The notes: a model not told the origin generated them from the sequence alone. DNA of 64,000 bases from Plecoglossus altivelis (GCA_036571765.1 BROE01000022.1:13566322-13630321), one strand, 5' to 3'. Shown: positions 10,219-21,928, counted from the stretch's first letter. Numbers and translations are program-made.

Positions 10219-10480
10219 GTGAGAACGTTACACCAACTACTTTACCACTTATCCAGGGGCCAGATGTTCAAACTACCTCTTCTATTACTCAAAACCATCA
10301 GTATATTGTCATGCTTTGTAAGGCATAAGAAACAGAAAATGGAAAATGTTATATTGTTTCAAGCTTTTTTACAGTATCTAAGTCTATCTTAACATGTTTA
10401 GTATTTATATATATTTTTTAAATTGCACATACAAATGCAGTTGCATACTCTTAATGTACATTGGCGGTCATCTGTTGGCT
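10219..10480. other. Intron 3, non-repetitive start
   Basis: This part of intron 3 is AT-rich and has no recognised element. The rest of the 2.7-kb intron is mostly the LINE at 10485-12722. Confidence 0.5.
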
Positions 10481-10484
10481 GTTG

Positions 10485-12722
10485 ATCCAAGATGGCGCCG
10501 CGAATGGCCGCCTCGGCAAGATCGGCAAGATCATGGGTGATTGTTTGTCTCGTTTTGTTTATAAATTCTGTATTGAGCCAAGAGCTGCGTATTTCCCTAA
10601 CAAGAGAAGAACTCCTAAACATCAGGGGAACTACTCCTGCTAACTCGATCCCCACTTTTCTGCTCCTGGAGGCAGAACTTGTGGATATATTGTTCAACGC
10701 TACACTCAGTATTGTCTGCACACTGAAACAGTTACACTGGCGCCAAAGGAGAGGGAAACGCGTGGGCTCGCTTGTCTGACTTAGGAGACTAATTCAGTAA
10801 TCATCGTCCTCGGGGACTTCAACAAAGGCTACCTCAGCCAGGAACTCCCCAAATACAGACAATTCATCAACTGCCCCACCAGAGAGGCAAATACCCTAGA
10901 TCACTGCTACACCACAGCCAGCAAAGCTTATCATGCAGTCTCTCGTGCAGCACTGGGACACTCCGACCACGCCATGATCCACCTGATTTCTGCATACAGG
11001 CAGAAACTTAAACTCTGCAAACCTGCAGTGAGGACACACAAACAGTGGTCCAGTGAAGCTGTGGAGGATCTCAGGGCTATTTTGGACTGCACTGACTGGG
11101 AAGTGTTTGCTGCTGCCACAAATGGCCTGGATGAGCTCACTGAGGCTGTAACGTCATACATCAGCTTCTCTGAGGACTCCTGCATACCAACACGAACCAG
11201 GATGAGCTACAACAAGACAAACCCAGGTTTACAGCTAAACTCAGAAGTCTGAGGTCCAAGAAAGAGGCGGCATTTAAAAGTGGGAACAAGTACAGTTTCA
11301 AGGAGTGTAAAAACGACGGTACTAGAATCTGAAAGACCAATTCTCTGCGAACGACTCGACTTCTGTCTGGAGGGGGCTCAGGCAGATTACAAACTACAAG
11401 CCCAGAGCCACACCCACCACTAACAACTCCCGCCTGGCCGACGGCCTGAATGAGTTCTACTGCTGATTTGAAAGACAATCAGACAGTCCTTTAACACCCC
11501 CCATGCCACTGCAGTCTCTGACTCCAGGTCAGTCAGCACCGGAGCTCCTCAAGGCTGCGTCCTTTCCCCTCTGCTCTTCTTCCTGTACACCAACAGCTGC
11601 ACCTCCAGTCACCCGTCTGTCAAGCTCCTAAAGTTTGCAGACGACACCACCCTGATCGGGCTCATCTCCGATGGGGATGAGTCTGACTACAGGAGGGAAG
11701 CTGACAACCTGGTGACCTGGTGCAGCCAGAACAACCTTGCGCTAAAGGCTCTGAAGACAGTGGAGATGGTTGTGGACTTCAGAAAGGACCCAGCCCCACT
11801 CTCCTCCATCACCTTGTGCGACTACCAGGTCAACAAGGTTGAGTGCCTCCGTTTCCCGGGCACCACACACCCAGGACCTCAAATGGGAGCTGAACATCAG
11901 CTCACTGGTTAAGAAAGCCCAGCAGAGGATGTACCTCCTGCGGCAGCTGAAGAAATTCATCCTGCCAAGGACAATGATGGTGCAATTCTATACGACCATT
12001 ATTGAGTCCATCCTCACCTCCTCCATCACCGTCTGGTATGCTGCTGCCACTGCCAAGGACAAGAGCAGACTGCAGCGCATCATCTGTGCCGCCGAGAAGG
12101 CGATAGGCTGCAACCTGCCATCCCTCGAGGACCTGCACACCTCGAGGTATTTGAGGCGAGTGAGGAAGATTGTGGCCGACTCCTCCCACCCTGGACACTG
12201 CTCCCCTCTGGCAGGAGGCTGCGGTCCATCAGGACCAAAACCTTTCGCCACAGGAACAGCTTCTACCCCTCTGTTATTGCCCTCTTCAACAGGGCCAAGG
12301 ATTCAGTATGACATTGCCACAAACTACCAAGAGCCCCACACCCCCGCTCAGGGATCCGCCTACTGCACTCTGCACAAGCCACTTTAGCACATGACATGAC
12401 AACTTAGAACTACCACTGTGATTTTGCACTACTGTGTATATACCCTCCCCTCCCCCTGTATATACCCCCCCTCCCACTGTTGCACTACTGTGTGTATATA
12501 CCTCCCCCTGCACTATATATACCCAACTTACTATAGTTATATTAACCCCATCTGTACAGCTGGTGTCCACTTTTTTAATCTTATTTGTATTTTATAATAG
12601 ATTTTTATTATATTTTCATCTACCTGCATTATGTTTCGTATATGTTCTATGTTTGCACTTCCCTGCCACAGTAAATTCTGTGCTTGTATATCTTGCATGG
12701 AGAATGAAACCGATTCTGATCT
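10485..12722 (+). mobile_element. L2/CR1-type LINE with 5' end, internally deleted
   Basis: It begins with a YY1-like CAAGATGGCGCC (10488-10499) and a short leader frame (10492-10779). Next comes the endonuclease C-terminus (LGDFNKGYLSQELPKYRQF near 10815-10870 and the ALGHSDHAM active-site block at 10950-10975), then a truncated RT with FADD at 11634-11645 and the C-terminal part (11770-12330). The N-terminal endonuclease and N-terminal RT are deleted, and frames shift several times. The 3' UTR has CTCCCC/TATATAC repeats (12431-12530). The tail ends TTGCATGGAGAATGAAACC GATTCTGAT near 12722. It lies in intron 3 in the sense orientation. Confidence 0.85.
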
Positions 12723-12913
12723 AGAAAGAAATTACTCAGATGGCACCTGTCATAGTTTTAGTAGATTCTGCGTCTATCATCTTTTGCCAGCTTAATACTT
12801 GACTGAGCACAAAGGTGCACAAGTATTAACTAACATAGCAAACATGACTAATCTAAAACTATACATGTTCTGTTATTACACATACTTACATTTGTTTTTA
12901 ATGTGTTATGCAG

Positions 12914-12998
12914 AAATGGCAGGTAGATGAAGAGGCAGCCCTTGTCATTATCAAAGGTGCAGGTGGAAAGGCATTTTGTGCTGGTGGAGACATCAGGG
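12914..12998 (+). CDS. hibch: hibch coding exon 4 (oxyanion-hole loop)
   Basis: This 85-bp exon sits between acceptor GTTATGCAG and donor GTAAGC, phase 0 to phase 1. It encodes KWQVDEEAALVIIKGAGG and KAFCAGGDIR. The AFCAGGDIR block is the crotonase-family loop that helps form the oxyanion hole and bind CoA. It joins exon 5 through a split Ala codon (G|CT). Confidence 0.96.
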
Positions 12999-13261
12999 GT
13001 AAGCAACAATGCACTTGACACTCGTTGGTATAAAGGTGAGTATTGCGTCAGCGGTACTCCAGGCAAACATTTTTTTCCTCTAGAAGCACTGTAGCTCTGG
13101 ACTGAACATTTAAGAAGCGTAAGCTCAGACATTACGGGGAGCTCACCTTAAATAAATAATTTGGTGATGCAAATTTCTTATATAAAGTACTTGCTCATAT
13201 TAGATTTTGTCAGGCTCGGCATTTAGATATTGGTTGCAATTCCTCTTTTTAATCTGTGCAT

Positions 13262-13555
13262 TTTAGCTGTTAGCATTTTTGATGCCGCGGGACAGATTGG
13301 CTCTTGAGGTTTTGAGGGCTGCTTTATCTCCCGATCTGAAAGCTTCATCTCTGGTCTTTAGCAGCCCACGAACCTCTGCTGTCAACCATGGCTTCTGGTT
13401 GGCGCGTCTGTGCACTTTTTGATGTAAGCAGTCACAGTTTCAGTGTACTCCTGAAGGTCAGTGTGGTTGTTGTAAGTGGCTGCCTCTTTGAACATGTTCC
13501 TTGCTGTGTCCTGGAAGCAGTCCTGCAGTGCAGAGGTAGCATTTTCAGGTAGCAT
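13262..13555 (-). mobile_element. L2-type LINE fragment
   Basis: The minus strand reads a stretch with AATYNNHTDLQEYTETVTAYI and, further on, LTAEVRGLLKTRDEAFRSG and ALKTSRANLSRGIKNA. These are typical of the linker between endonuclease and RT in fish L2-like LINEs. The 5' end abuts the truncated Tc1 element near 13555. It is only about 290 bp and broken, so it is an old fragment. Confidence 0.7.
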
Positions 13556-14476
13556 TTTCACCTCTATGCTTGACGGTGGGCACAGTGTTCCTGGGGTCAT
13601 AGGCAGCATATTTCTTCCTCCACACATGACGAGTAGAGTTTAGTTTAATGTTGGTCTCGTCTGACCCGAGAACCTTCTCTAAATCACTTTGTTAATCTTT
13701 GAGGTGATCATTGGCATACTTTAGGTGGGCCTCCTCGTGTGTCTTAAGTAGGGGTACCTTTCGGGCACTGCAGGATTTTAATCTATTGTGCGGTGCAAAG
13801 TGTTGCCAATTGTTTTCCTGGTGACTGTGGTCCCAGCTGCCTTGAGGTCATTCACTGACTCCCGCTGTGTGGTCGCCGGCCGATTTCTCACAGTTCTCAT
13901 GATCATTGCCACCCCAGAAGGTGAAATCTTCTGTGGAGCACCAGACCGAGGTCTATTGATGGTCATGTTATACTTCTTAAATTTTCTCACAATTGCACCA
14001 ATGGTTACCTTAATGCTGCTACCCAGCATCTTGCTAATGTTTTTGTAGCCCATTCCAGATTTGTGTAGGCAAAGAATCCTGTCTCTCAGGTCCTGAGAGA
14101 GTTCTTTGGTCTTACCCATGTTGGAGAGTTTGGAATCTGTCTGCTTGTCTGATTCTGTAAACAGGTGTCTTTCACACAGGTGATTAGTTAGAGCAGGTGT
14201 CTTCAATTCTGGTAAGAAGTTGATTGGGAGTGTCTGACTGGTCTGTGAAAGCCAGAACTCCTAATGCATACTATGGGATCAAATACTTATTTCCCTCAAT
14301 GAAAAAACAAATCAATTGATATATATTCTTTAAGGTTATTTTCTGGATTTTCTTTTTGATATTCTGACTCCATGTTTGAATACATTTACCATTAAAAGTA
14401 TCGAATGATCATGTCTTTATTAGTGGGCAAACCAACAAAATCAGCAAGGGATCAAATACTTTTTACTCTCACTGTA
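13556..14476 (-). mobile_element. Tc1-like transposon, 3' part truncated
   Basis: A minus-strand frame (13778-14206) encodes the transposase N-terminus: KTKELSQDLRDRILCLHKSG, the helix-turn-helix region and INRPRSGAPQKIS. The right end, about 14440-14475, reads on the minus strand as CAGTGAGAGTAAAAAGTATTTGATCCC, the inverted terminal repeat of this Tc1 family. The catalytic C-terminal half and left terminal repeat are missing because the element stops against an L2 fragment. It cannot move on its own. Confidence 0.8.
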
Positions 14477-15015
14477 GATGTTTTGGCAGTTGCATTAAAT
14501 CACTACGTTGAAATTGAGAGACGTCATCTATGATGACAAGCACCCCTCTTTCCCAGTTATACTGTGAATTCCTAGTCAAAGTCCGTCATTGCAGTGCTAG
14601 GATTTAATGGAGTTTAGCTACTTGGAACAACAGCATGACCGCTGACAATAGCTTCACATTGTTGCGAGTGGAACTAAACATTTTAGATCCACTAGCATTG
14701 GTAAGCCGTGCTTTTCACGCCTAGATCTTCAGTGACGTCTTACTTCTTATTCCTACCTGAATTAATACACCTCACAATGCCATCAATGACACGATAGCTC
14801 AAGAATCCATACAAAAACACACAACCATTGCATCACCTCAGTATGGGCTCGTTGAGCAACACCTAAGTTCCGGAGCACTTAAAATCTTGCATTCAAAAAG
14901 CTTGCATTCACAAATTAAAGTAGGAAACTAAGATCATGGATACTACCAAAATTATCAACAAAGAAAGGTGATTTTCGGAGATGGTTTAACAAAATGTATC
15001 CACTAACAATATGCC
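14477..15015. other. Intron 4 stretch without recognised feature
   Basis: The sequence is AT-rich and single-copy looking. No ORF, terminal repeat or tail was recognised. Confidence 0.5.
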
Positions 15016-15017
15016 AT

Positions 15018-15112
15018 GTGAGCTTTCAGAATCGGTTTTATTCGCCATGTAAGATATACAAGCACAGAATTTACTGTGGCAGGGAAGTGCAAACATAGAA
15101 CATACTGTTACA
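15018..15112 (-). mobile_element. L2-type LINE 3'-end fragment
   Basis: On the minus strand it carries the same 3' terminal sequence as the LINE at 10485-12722: CACTTCCCTGCCACAGTAAA, then TTGTATATCTTACATGGCGAA and the ATTCTGA end. Only about 90 bp remain, a 5'-truncated insertion. Confidence 0.75.
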
Positions 15113-15174
15113 TGTAGGTCATCAAGGAGATGAAACGAAACAAACAATTAATTGAAAATCTAAGTAAACAGATT

Positions 15175-17995
15175 CTTCGGATTCCTCCTCCCGAGGAAAC
15201 CTGTTGTTGTAGGTTTATTAGGATTCCTTCGATAGAAGGAAACCTATTGTTATTGTTGATTCCTCCGGTAAGAGGAAAACCTATTGTTGATGGCTAAGCA
15301 GCAAAGCTGCTAGATTGTACCACTTTGTAATGTTGCCATTCTATTCCAAAGCAGCAAAGTTGCTGAGCCACTTGAATGTTTCTACCTTTTCTTCTTCATG
15401 TTCTCCTATTGAAGTCTATGGCAGCCCCTATAAAAGTTGTGAAATTTGGCACACTCCAAGGACAGTCCCATCTTTATTTACACCTAGTGTTATGTCTCCC
15501 TTTGGAGCACTCTAGTGCCACCAACAGGTCAAAGTTGGACTTATTTACACACGTAACTTTGCAACCATATGACCGATTTTCAAAAATGTGGTACCATTGG
15601 AATTCCTGGATCACAAATTTAATACACCCTATGGCGAAAATTTGCGGTTATGTACATTTTCCTCCATTTTGAATTTTAAGGAAACGTGTTTTTTAGTTAC
15701 TCCTCCTACAACCCCAAATCAGAAAAAGTTGAGATAGTATGAATAAAATAAAATAGTGATTTCTAAATTTACTTTGACATGTATTTCATTGCAGACAATA
15801 CAACAGCACATTATTTAATGTGTTCCTCGTGATTTGAATTGTTTTCTATTTTGGTTCTTGCAACACGAAAGTTGGGGCAGTTAAGCATTTACCACTCTAA
15901 TGATGCCATTCCTTTTCACAACACTTAAAAGACGTTTAGAAACTGTAGACACCAAGTGGTGATGTGTTTTAGGTGTAATTTTGTCCTATTCTAGCTGCAA
16001 ACAAGTGTTAAGGTTAGCATCAGTACAGGGTCTTCATTGTCGCATTTTGTGTTTCACAATCCACACATTCTCTATTGTAGACAGGTCAGGACTGCTGGCA
16101 GGCCAGTCAATTACCAGTATCCTCTCCCTCCGCAGCCAGGACTTTGTAACGTGTGCAGAATGTGGCTTTGCATTATCTTGTTGAAATATGCATGGACATC
16201 CCTGGAAAATGTCTTTTTGAAGGCATCTTCAATTGTGCTCCAAAATCTCTCTCCAGAAATTTCTGAAATACTGATTTAGCTGACCACAGTACACTGTGTG
16301 ATGGTCCATCCCAGATGCGTCCGAGCCCAGAAAGTCGACGGCGCTTCTGGACACTGTTAACATAGGGCTTCCTCTTGGCACAGTACAATTTTAACTTGTG
16401 TTTGTGGATGTTACCTCGTATTGTGGTACTTGACAAAGGTAGCAGACAAAGCAGTTCTGAGCCCATGTGGTGATATGGCTTGTAGATGAATGACGATTCT
16501 TGATGCAATACCGCCTGAGGTATCGGCGTTCATGGTTGTTCAGCTTAGGCTTGTACCCTTGTCCTTTACGCACTGAAATTCCTCCACATTCCTTGAATCT
16601 TTTAATGATGTTATGCTCTCTTGAAGGTGAAATATGCACATGTATTCCTATCTTTCTTTGAGGAACATTGTTTAAAAAAAAAAAAAATTCTATAGTTTTC
16701 TCTCGTATTTATAGGCAAACTGGCGATCCTTGGCCCAGCTTAGATGCTGCTTTTGTACCAAATTCATAATTACAATCACCTGTTGACATCACCTGTTTCA
16801 AATCACATCATTATTTAACAGATCTACCTGATTATTAGCCCTAAATTGCTCCTGTCCCAACCTTTTTTGGAATGTGTAGCAGGTCTGATTGACAGGAAAG
16901 GATGTATTTTACAAATGAAATTAAGTTGACCAGACAAAAAATTAAATATTTTGTGTTCACAGTGTCTGCAATGAAATACAAGTCAACGTAAATGTAGAAA
17001 TCAGTACTTTCTTTTTTGTGTTTTCCATACTGGCCCAAATTTTTCTGATTTGGGGTTGTACAATTTTTGTCCTATCTTTCCCAAATATGGTAAGGATCAC
17101 TGTCAAAACAACCCGCACCCAAGGTATCAAATATTTTTTTATATTAAAAACTGTTAGTCCAATACAGCCCATCAAATTTGACAGCAAAGCAACCAAACAG
17201 GAAGTTGGCAGCAAATCTTTGGACTATCACCAAACTTAATATCTTGACTCGGCACCCCCTTTTGAGGATGTCCAAACAATAAGGTGTCGTGACCACTGGG
17301 CTCAGCCACAGAAAGTGAAAGTGTTTTGGTCAATAATTGATTTGTTTTCCTTTATGAAGTTTTTCCTGTGTCTCTTGGGATATCTTGGGACATTCCCTCA
17401 TACATAAGAACTTTTCATACCAGTCGATTCGATATGGCTGCCATTTTGAGCATATTATGAGACATGCTTTTTTCTACTCCTCCTACAAATGTTGTTTAAT
17501 CTTCATCAAATTTAGCAAACAGTATCACCAGACCAGGCTTCACAAAAATGATCACATTAATATTTGAATTTTAAGACCATTTGCCTGTTACAGCCAATCA
17601 CATTTGGCTGCCAAACAAGCTCTTGGCTCATATCTCAGCAAATCTTTGATGTACTCACACCAAAGTTGCAGCATGCACTCAGAACCACATATCTGTTATG
17701 TCAATTTTGTATAGGTTTGCAATATTTTGTAAACTAGCAGCATGCAATGTTGAGGAGGAATCCACCATTGGTGATTGCAGCTATATTCTGCATTTGTTTT
17801 TAAAAACATGCAACAGCAAAACAGTCACAACTGAGTCTAAGTGCCATGCTATTTACATTATAAATAGCAGATCTCTCACTAACAGATTGCTGTCTTTCAG
17901 GCTCTCACGATGCTTATCCAGTCACAGGACATATTTATTTACATATTTATAAAAACACTCCATAACTTTCTGATTACGTTTAGGCCAGCAGGGAA
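15175..17995 (+). repeat. Unclassified hairpin-bearing interspersed repeat (family X), interrupted by a Tc1-like element
   Basis: The left end has three short hairpins in a row (15178-15200, 15228-15254, 15260-15287), each of the form GATTCCTYC, a few loop bases, then GAAGGAAACC. The body continues through CTCCTATTGAAGTCTATGGC, GTGAAATTTGGCACACTCC and CTCCTCCTA to 15708, and resumes at 17059 with CAATTTTTGTCC. Related copies occur at 22600-23930 and 39050-40240 (opposite orientation) and at 55640-56010 (same orientation). No protein is encoded. I know similar sequence from other fish genomes but cannot name its class. Confidence 0.6.
15709..17058 (-). mobile_element. Tc1-like transposon with both terminal repeats
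   Basis: Inverted terminal repeats CAACCCCAAATCAGAAAAA (15709-15727) and its complement (17040-17058) are flanked by TA on both sides (15707-15708; 17059-17060), as expected for Tc1/mariner. The minus strand carries a decayed transposase: an N-terminal DNA-binding part with IIKRFKECGGISVRKGQG (16391-16639) and a middle part with KLYCAKRKPYVNSVQKRRR (16173-16508). The catalytic region reads only in broken pieces. It is about 1,350 bp and inserted in family X. A run of A/T (16672-16688) adds to the decay. Confidence 0.88.
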
Positions 17996-17999
17996 GGCC

Positions 18000-18085
18000 T
18001 TGCTGGCCCTGACGGCCTGCCATTGACTGAAAGCTTCTCACCTTGCTGGCCCTGACGGCCTGCCATTGACTGAAAGCTTCTCACC
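18000..18085. repeat. Perfect 43-bp tandem duplication
   Basis: The unit starting TTGCTGGCCCTGACGGCCTG and ending AAAGCTTCTCACC occurs twice without a mismatch (18000-18042 and 18043-18085). The preceding sequence GGCCAGCAGGGAAGGCC is partly complementary to the unit's start. Confidence 0.9.
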
Positions 18086-18697
18086 ATTTGGCTAATTTAA
18101 TGTTACATTGTGAATAAATTATCAACACAAACAAATTCACTCACTTACGCTGAGTTTTATACTCACATGCTTCAATGAACGGCATCCTTTGTGGCCCTTA
18201 GTCAGATGTTTGCATATTTGGAGACATTTTATTCTCACTTGATGGCAAAATATTTTGTCATTCAGAATACCATTTCTATTACTTCCCTCCAATTATGCGA
18301 TCCGGAGCCCTGTAAGAGCATTTAGAGCGAGCTGTCTCCCCTATTTTTGATGTTTGTCATAATCTCTGCACTCTCATTCGATAAATAGCTGTCAATTATC
18401 TCACATGGCATGTTTCTGCATGATGCTGCCCTGACCACTTCTAGATTTTATCTTCGTATTAAACAGTCAATCAAATGTTTCCACACAAACTCACAATTAC
18501 AATATGCGTAGTGTGTGATTTTGATGCGACTTAGGGTATTTTTATACAAATAAAGAATGTTCATATTATACATGTTAAGCGGGTGTAGAGATAAGCTGCA
18601 TATTTCAACATCATTACTAGTCATCAGTCTTTGTATGACTTCAATAATTATGTACATATGTATATTTAAAAACTTTGTTCTTCACCCTCCACCGGTA
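18086..18697. other. Intron 4 stretch without recognised feature
   Basis: The sequence is AT-rich with no ORF or repeat signature that I recognise. Confidence 0.5.
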
Positions 18698-19457
18698 CAT
18701 TTCAATTCAACTATATTTCGCCATGTATACAGATACTAGGAATTTGATTTGGTCTTCTCCATGCAGGCAATACACAAAAACACAATACAAGGACAAATAG
18801 AGACATTTTAAGCAATACGTTAATATGAATGTAAAAAGTGATGAGTTAAATAACAAATAAAGTGCCATGAATTCCAAGGTTTAAGAGTTATTTAGAAGGG
18901 CTAATGCTTGGTTGAAAAAACTGTGGTGGTGGCGTGATGTTTTGGGCAAAAAGGCCCTATACCGCTTTCCAGAGGGGATAAGATTTAACAGACTATTGGC
19001 AGGATGAGAGGGGTCAGCCGCAATCTTCACAGCTCTGTTAATGGACCTGGAGCTGTACAGGTCCATAATGGGGGGCAGGGACAGCCGATGATCCGCTATT
19101 CTGCCAGGACGACTCTTTGTAGCCCCCTTTGCGCGGACTGATGCAGAGGCAAACCAGACCGTGAGGGAGGATGTTAGCAGACTCTCAATGACCGCTCAGT
19201 AGAATTTTACTATGATGGAGGGACTGAGCCGTAGTCTTTTCAGGCGGTGGAGGAAGAACAGGCGCTGCTGGCCTTTCTTCACTAGTTGGAAGATGTTATT
19301 GTCCCATTTAATTGTGTTAGTGATGGTTGTGCCCAGGAACTTGAAGTGCTCTATCACAGACACAGATGAGTTATTGATGACCAGAGAAAGATGAGTTGGG
19401 GGCTTTTTGCAGAAATCCACTATAATCTCAACAGTTTTGTTGATGTTAAGCTCCAAG
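18698..19457 (-). mobile_element. L2-type LINE 3' part, 5'-truncated
   Basis: The minus strand encodes the RT C-terminal region: LELNINKTVEIIVDFCK, then FKFLGTTITNTIKWD and KKGQQRLFFLHRLKRL (19196-19457). Further on come DLYSSRSINRAVKIAADPSHP and LLNLIPSGKRYRAF (18881-19066). A 3' UTR runs to about 18698, ending in a CAATTCAA-like tail. The 5' edge is a sharp joint to a different LINE at 19457, with the frame preserved across it. Confidence 0.8.
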
Positions 19458-21835
19458 CTACTGACAACGATGCGTGGTTGGTTCGCCATCACCATTTTGT
19501 CAGTCTGAATCTGGAAGTCCCACAGGATCTTGGCTCGGTCACTCTCTACCACCTTTGGAGGTGGTAGGTGGTGGTACGACCTTGGGGCTTTCAGTCCATA
19601 CTCTGTGCAGATGTTCCTGTACACTATACCAGCCACTTGGTTATGGCGCTCCATGTATGCTTTCCCTGCCAACCACTTGCACCCTGCAGCTAAATGCTGG
19701 ATTGTCTCAGGGGCCTCTTTGCACAGCCTATACCTTGGGTTTTGTCTGGTGTGGTGAATCTGGGCCTCTATTGCTCTGGTGCTTAGTGCCTGCTCCTGTG
19801 CAGCCATGATGAGTGCCTCTGTGCTGTCCTTCAGTCCGGCCCACTCTAGCCATTGGTTGGATGTCTTGATATCAGCCACTTCAGTTATGTTCCGGTGGTA
19901 CATCTCATAAGGGGTTTGTCCTCCCATGATGGTCCCTCCTCCTGCACTTCTTCCTCTGTACCCCATTGTTTGAGACATTCATTGATCACATCATCTGTTG
20001 GGGCCTTTGGTGTAGTTGTGGATCTTAGATGTTTTTTAAAATCCTGAATAGTGTCTCACACACTCAATAGTCCACAGCCACCTTCCTTACTGCTAGTGTA
20101 CAGTCTCAGGGTGTTGAATTTGGGATGAACCCCTCCATGGATGGTGAGGAGCTTTTGTATCTTGACGTCTATGGTCTGTATCTCTTCCTTTGGCCACCTT
20201 ATTATTCCCGCAGGGAAATGCGATTGAGCTGCTTTAGTAGGACTTGCATTGCTCATTGGAGATATTTGGCAGTTGCTGTTTTCATTGTTACCTCTTCAAG
20301 GTTGCCATTTGCTTGTGGTAATCCAAGGTATTTGTAGCCATCCTCAATGTCTGCTATTGTTCCTTCTGGGAGTAAGACCCCTTCTGTGTGGATTACCTTC
20401 CCTCCAGTCCTTCCTTCAACTACACTTCTTGAGCCCGAGTGACATCCCAATGTCAGAGCTGTAAATCCTGGTGGTGTGGATCAGTGAGTCGATGTCACGC
20501 TTGCTCTTAGCATATAGCTTGATGTCATCCATGTAGAGGAGGTGACTGATGGTGGCCCCGATCCTGAGTCGGTATCCCTAGTCAGTCTTGTTGATTATTT
20601 GGCTGAGGGGGTTCAGAACTATGCAGAACAGCAGTGGGGATAGAGCATCTCCTTGGTACATGACACATTTGATGGATACATATGCAAGTGGCTTGCCATT
20701 GGCCTCAAGGGTGGTTTTCCACAGTCTTATCGAGTTTGCAATGAAGTTTCTTACTCCTGTTGATCGTGTACATCTCCAAGTATTCATTGATCCATGTGTG
20801 TAGCATTGAGTCATATGCTTTCTTGTAATCAATCCAGGCAGTGCACAGGTTGGTGTGTTGGGTTATACAGTCTTGACTGTTCTGTTAACCAGGAGTTGGT
20901 GTTTGGCTCCTCTGGTGTCTTTGCCTATGCCCTTTTGTGCTTTGCTCATGTATTGATCCATGTACCCACTTATCTTAGCCGCAATGATGCCTGACATGAG
21001 CTTCCATGTTATGGAAAGACAGATTATTGGCCAATAGTTAGATGGGATATTTGCAGGATCCTTCAGGATTAGGATTGTACGCCCTTCAGTAAGACATTCA
21101 GGGTGCATCCCATCCTCAGCAGCTGGCTCACTTGTGCTCTTTCGTGCTTCTTTAGCGAGTAGGTGTGGATCCTGTCAGGGCCCGGTGCTGTCCAGTTTTT
21201 CATGCCTGAGACTCTTTCTTGGATGTCTGCCACTGTGATGGTGACTGAATTCTGTTCAGGGTTGCTGTGGTCCTCTCTCAGAGCCACCAGCTGCTGTGCA
21301 TCACTGTTCAGTTTCCTGCCTTGGTGGGTCTGCTCTGCTGTTATTACCCTGCCATTGAGCATACACTTTCGCAGGTTGAGTTGCGAACAGCCGGCTTATT
21401 CTTCTGGCTTTGTTAACTTTTGGCTAGCCAAGGCTTGGAGTCTTTGTTTGGCAGTTTTGATGGCTCCAGGTGCAGGAATCTGGTTTGTGTCTGGTACTTG
21501 TTTACTCAATACACCTTTCTTGGCTGCTGGCAGTTTGCTCACCTCTCTCCGTGCCTCCTTGAATTTAGACTCCAGCCTTCGTTTTCATGGTGGGTACTGC
21601 TTCCCAAGGCTCCTATGGTTGTGCTTATAGCCGAGTATCTTGAGGATCTCTGAGGTGTATATCAGCTCCTTGTTTTCCGTGATGTTTGTGGTAGGGATTC
21701 CAGTCAATGCTGCATTCACATCTTCCGGTCGCTAATTTTTCGTCTTGGTGCTCTGGTTCCTCAACACAGAGACCTTGTTTGGCCAGGCGACGTCTGAGCC
21801 AGAATCTCACGTATTTCATTGTCATTCGTCATCGT
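19458..21835 (-). mobile_element. Rex6/R4-like LINE (restriction-enzyme-like endonuclease type), truncated
   Basis: Minus-strand segments spell a fish LINE of the Rex6 type. From N- to C-terminus they are an N-terminal part near 21625-21825, ITVADIQERVSGMKNWTAPGPD (21180-21260) and ANIPSNYWPIICLS (near 21035). Next come the RT region (ALSPLLFCIVLNPLSQII, 20590-20650), DIEDGYKYLGLPQANGN (20280-20350) and KEAPETIQHLAAGCKWLAGKAYMERHNQVAGIVYRNIC (19620-19735). The C-terminal endonuclease begins at KILWDFQIQTDKMVMANQPRIVV but is cut at 19457 within its first catalytic motif, where PD is expected and PR is seen. Many frame breaks make it inactive. Confidence 0.8.
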
Positions 21836-21873
21836 CATGAGGTAGGCAGTAGCGTGAAAGGTCATATATATAC

Positions 21874-21893
21874 GTGTGTGTGTGTGTGTGTGT
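21874..21893. repeat. (GT)n microsatellite
   Basis: About ten GT units follow a short TATATATAC run. It lies between the Rex6-like LINE and a Tc1-like element. Confidence 0.95.
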
Positions 21894-21928
21894 TGTTTAA
21901 GTGTTCTCTTAATTATTCTGAGCAGATA

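Noticed and set aside
21163..21630. 155-codon plus-strand open frame
   Set aside because: It is antisense to the Rex6-like LINE, whose motifs read clearly on the minus strand.
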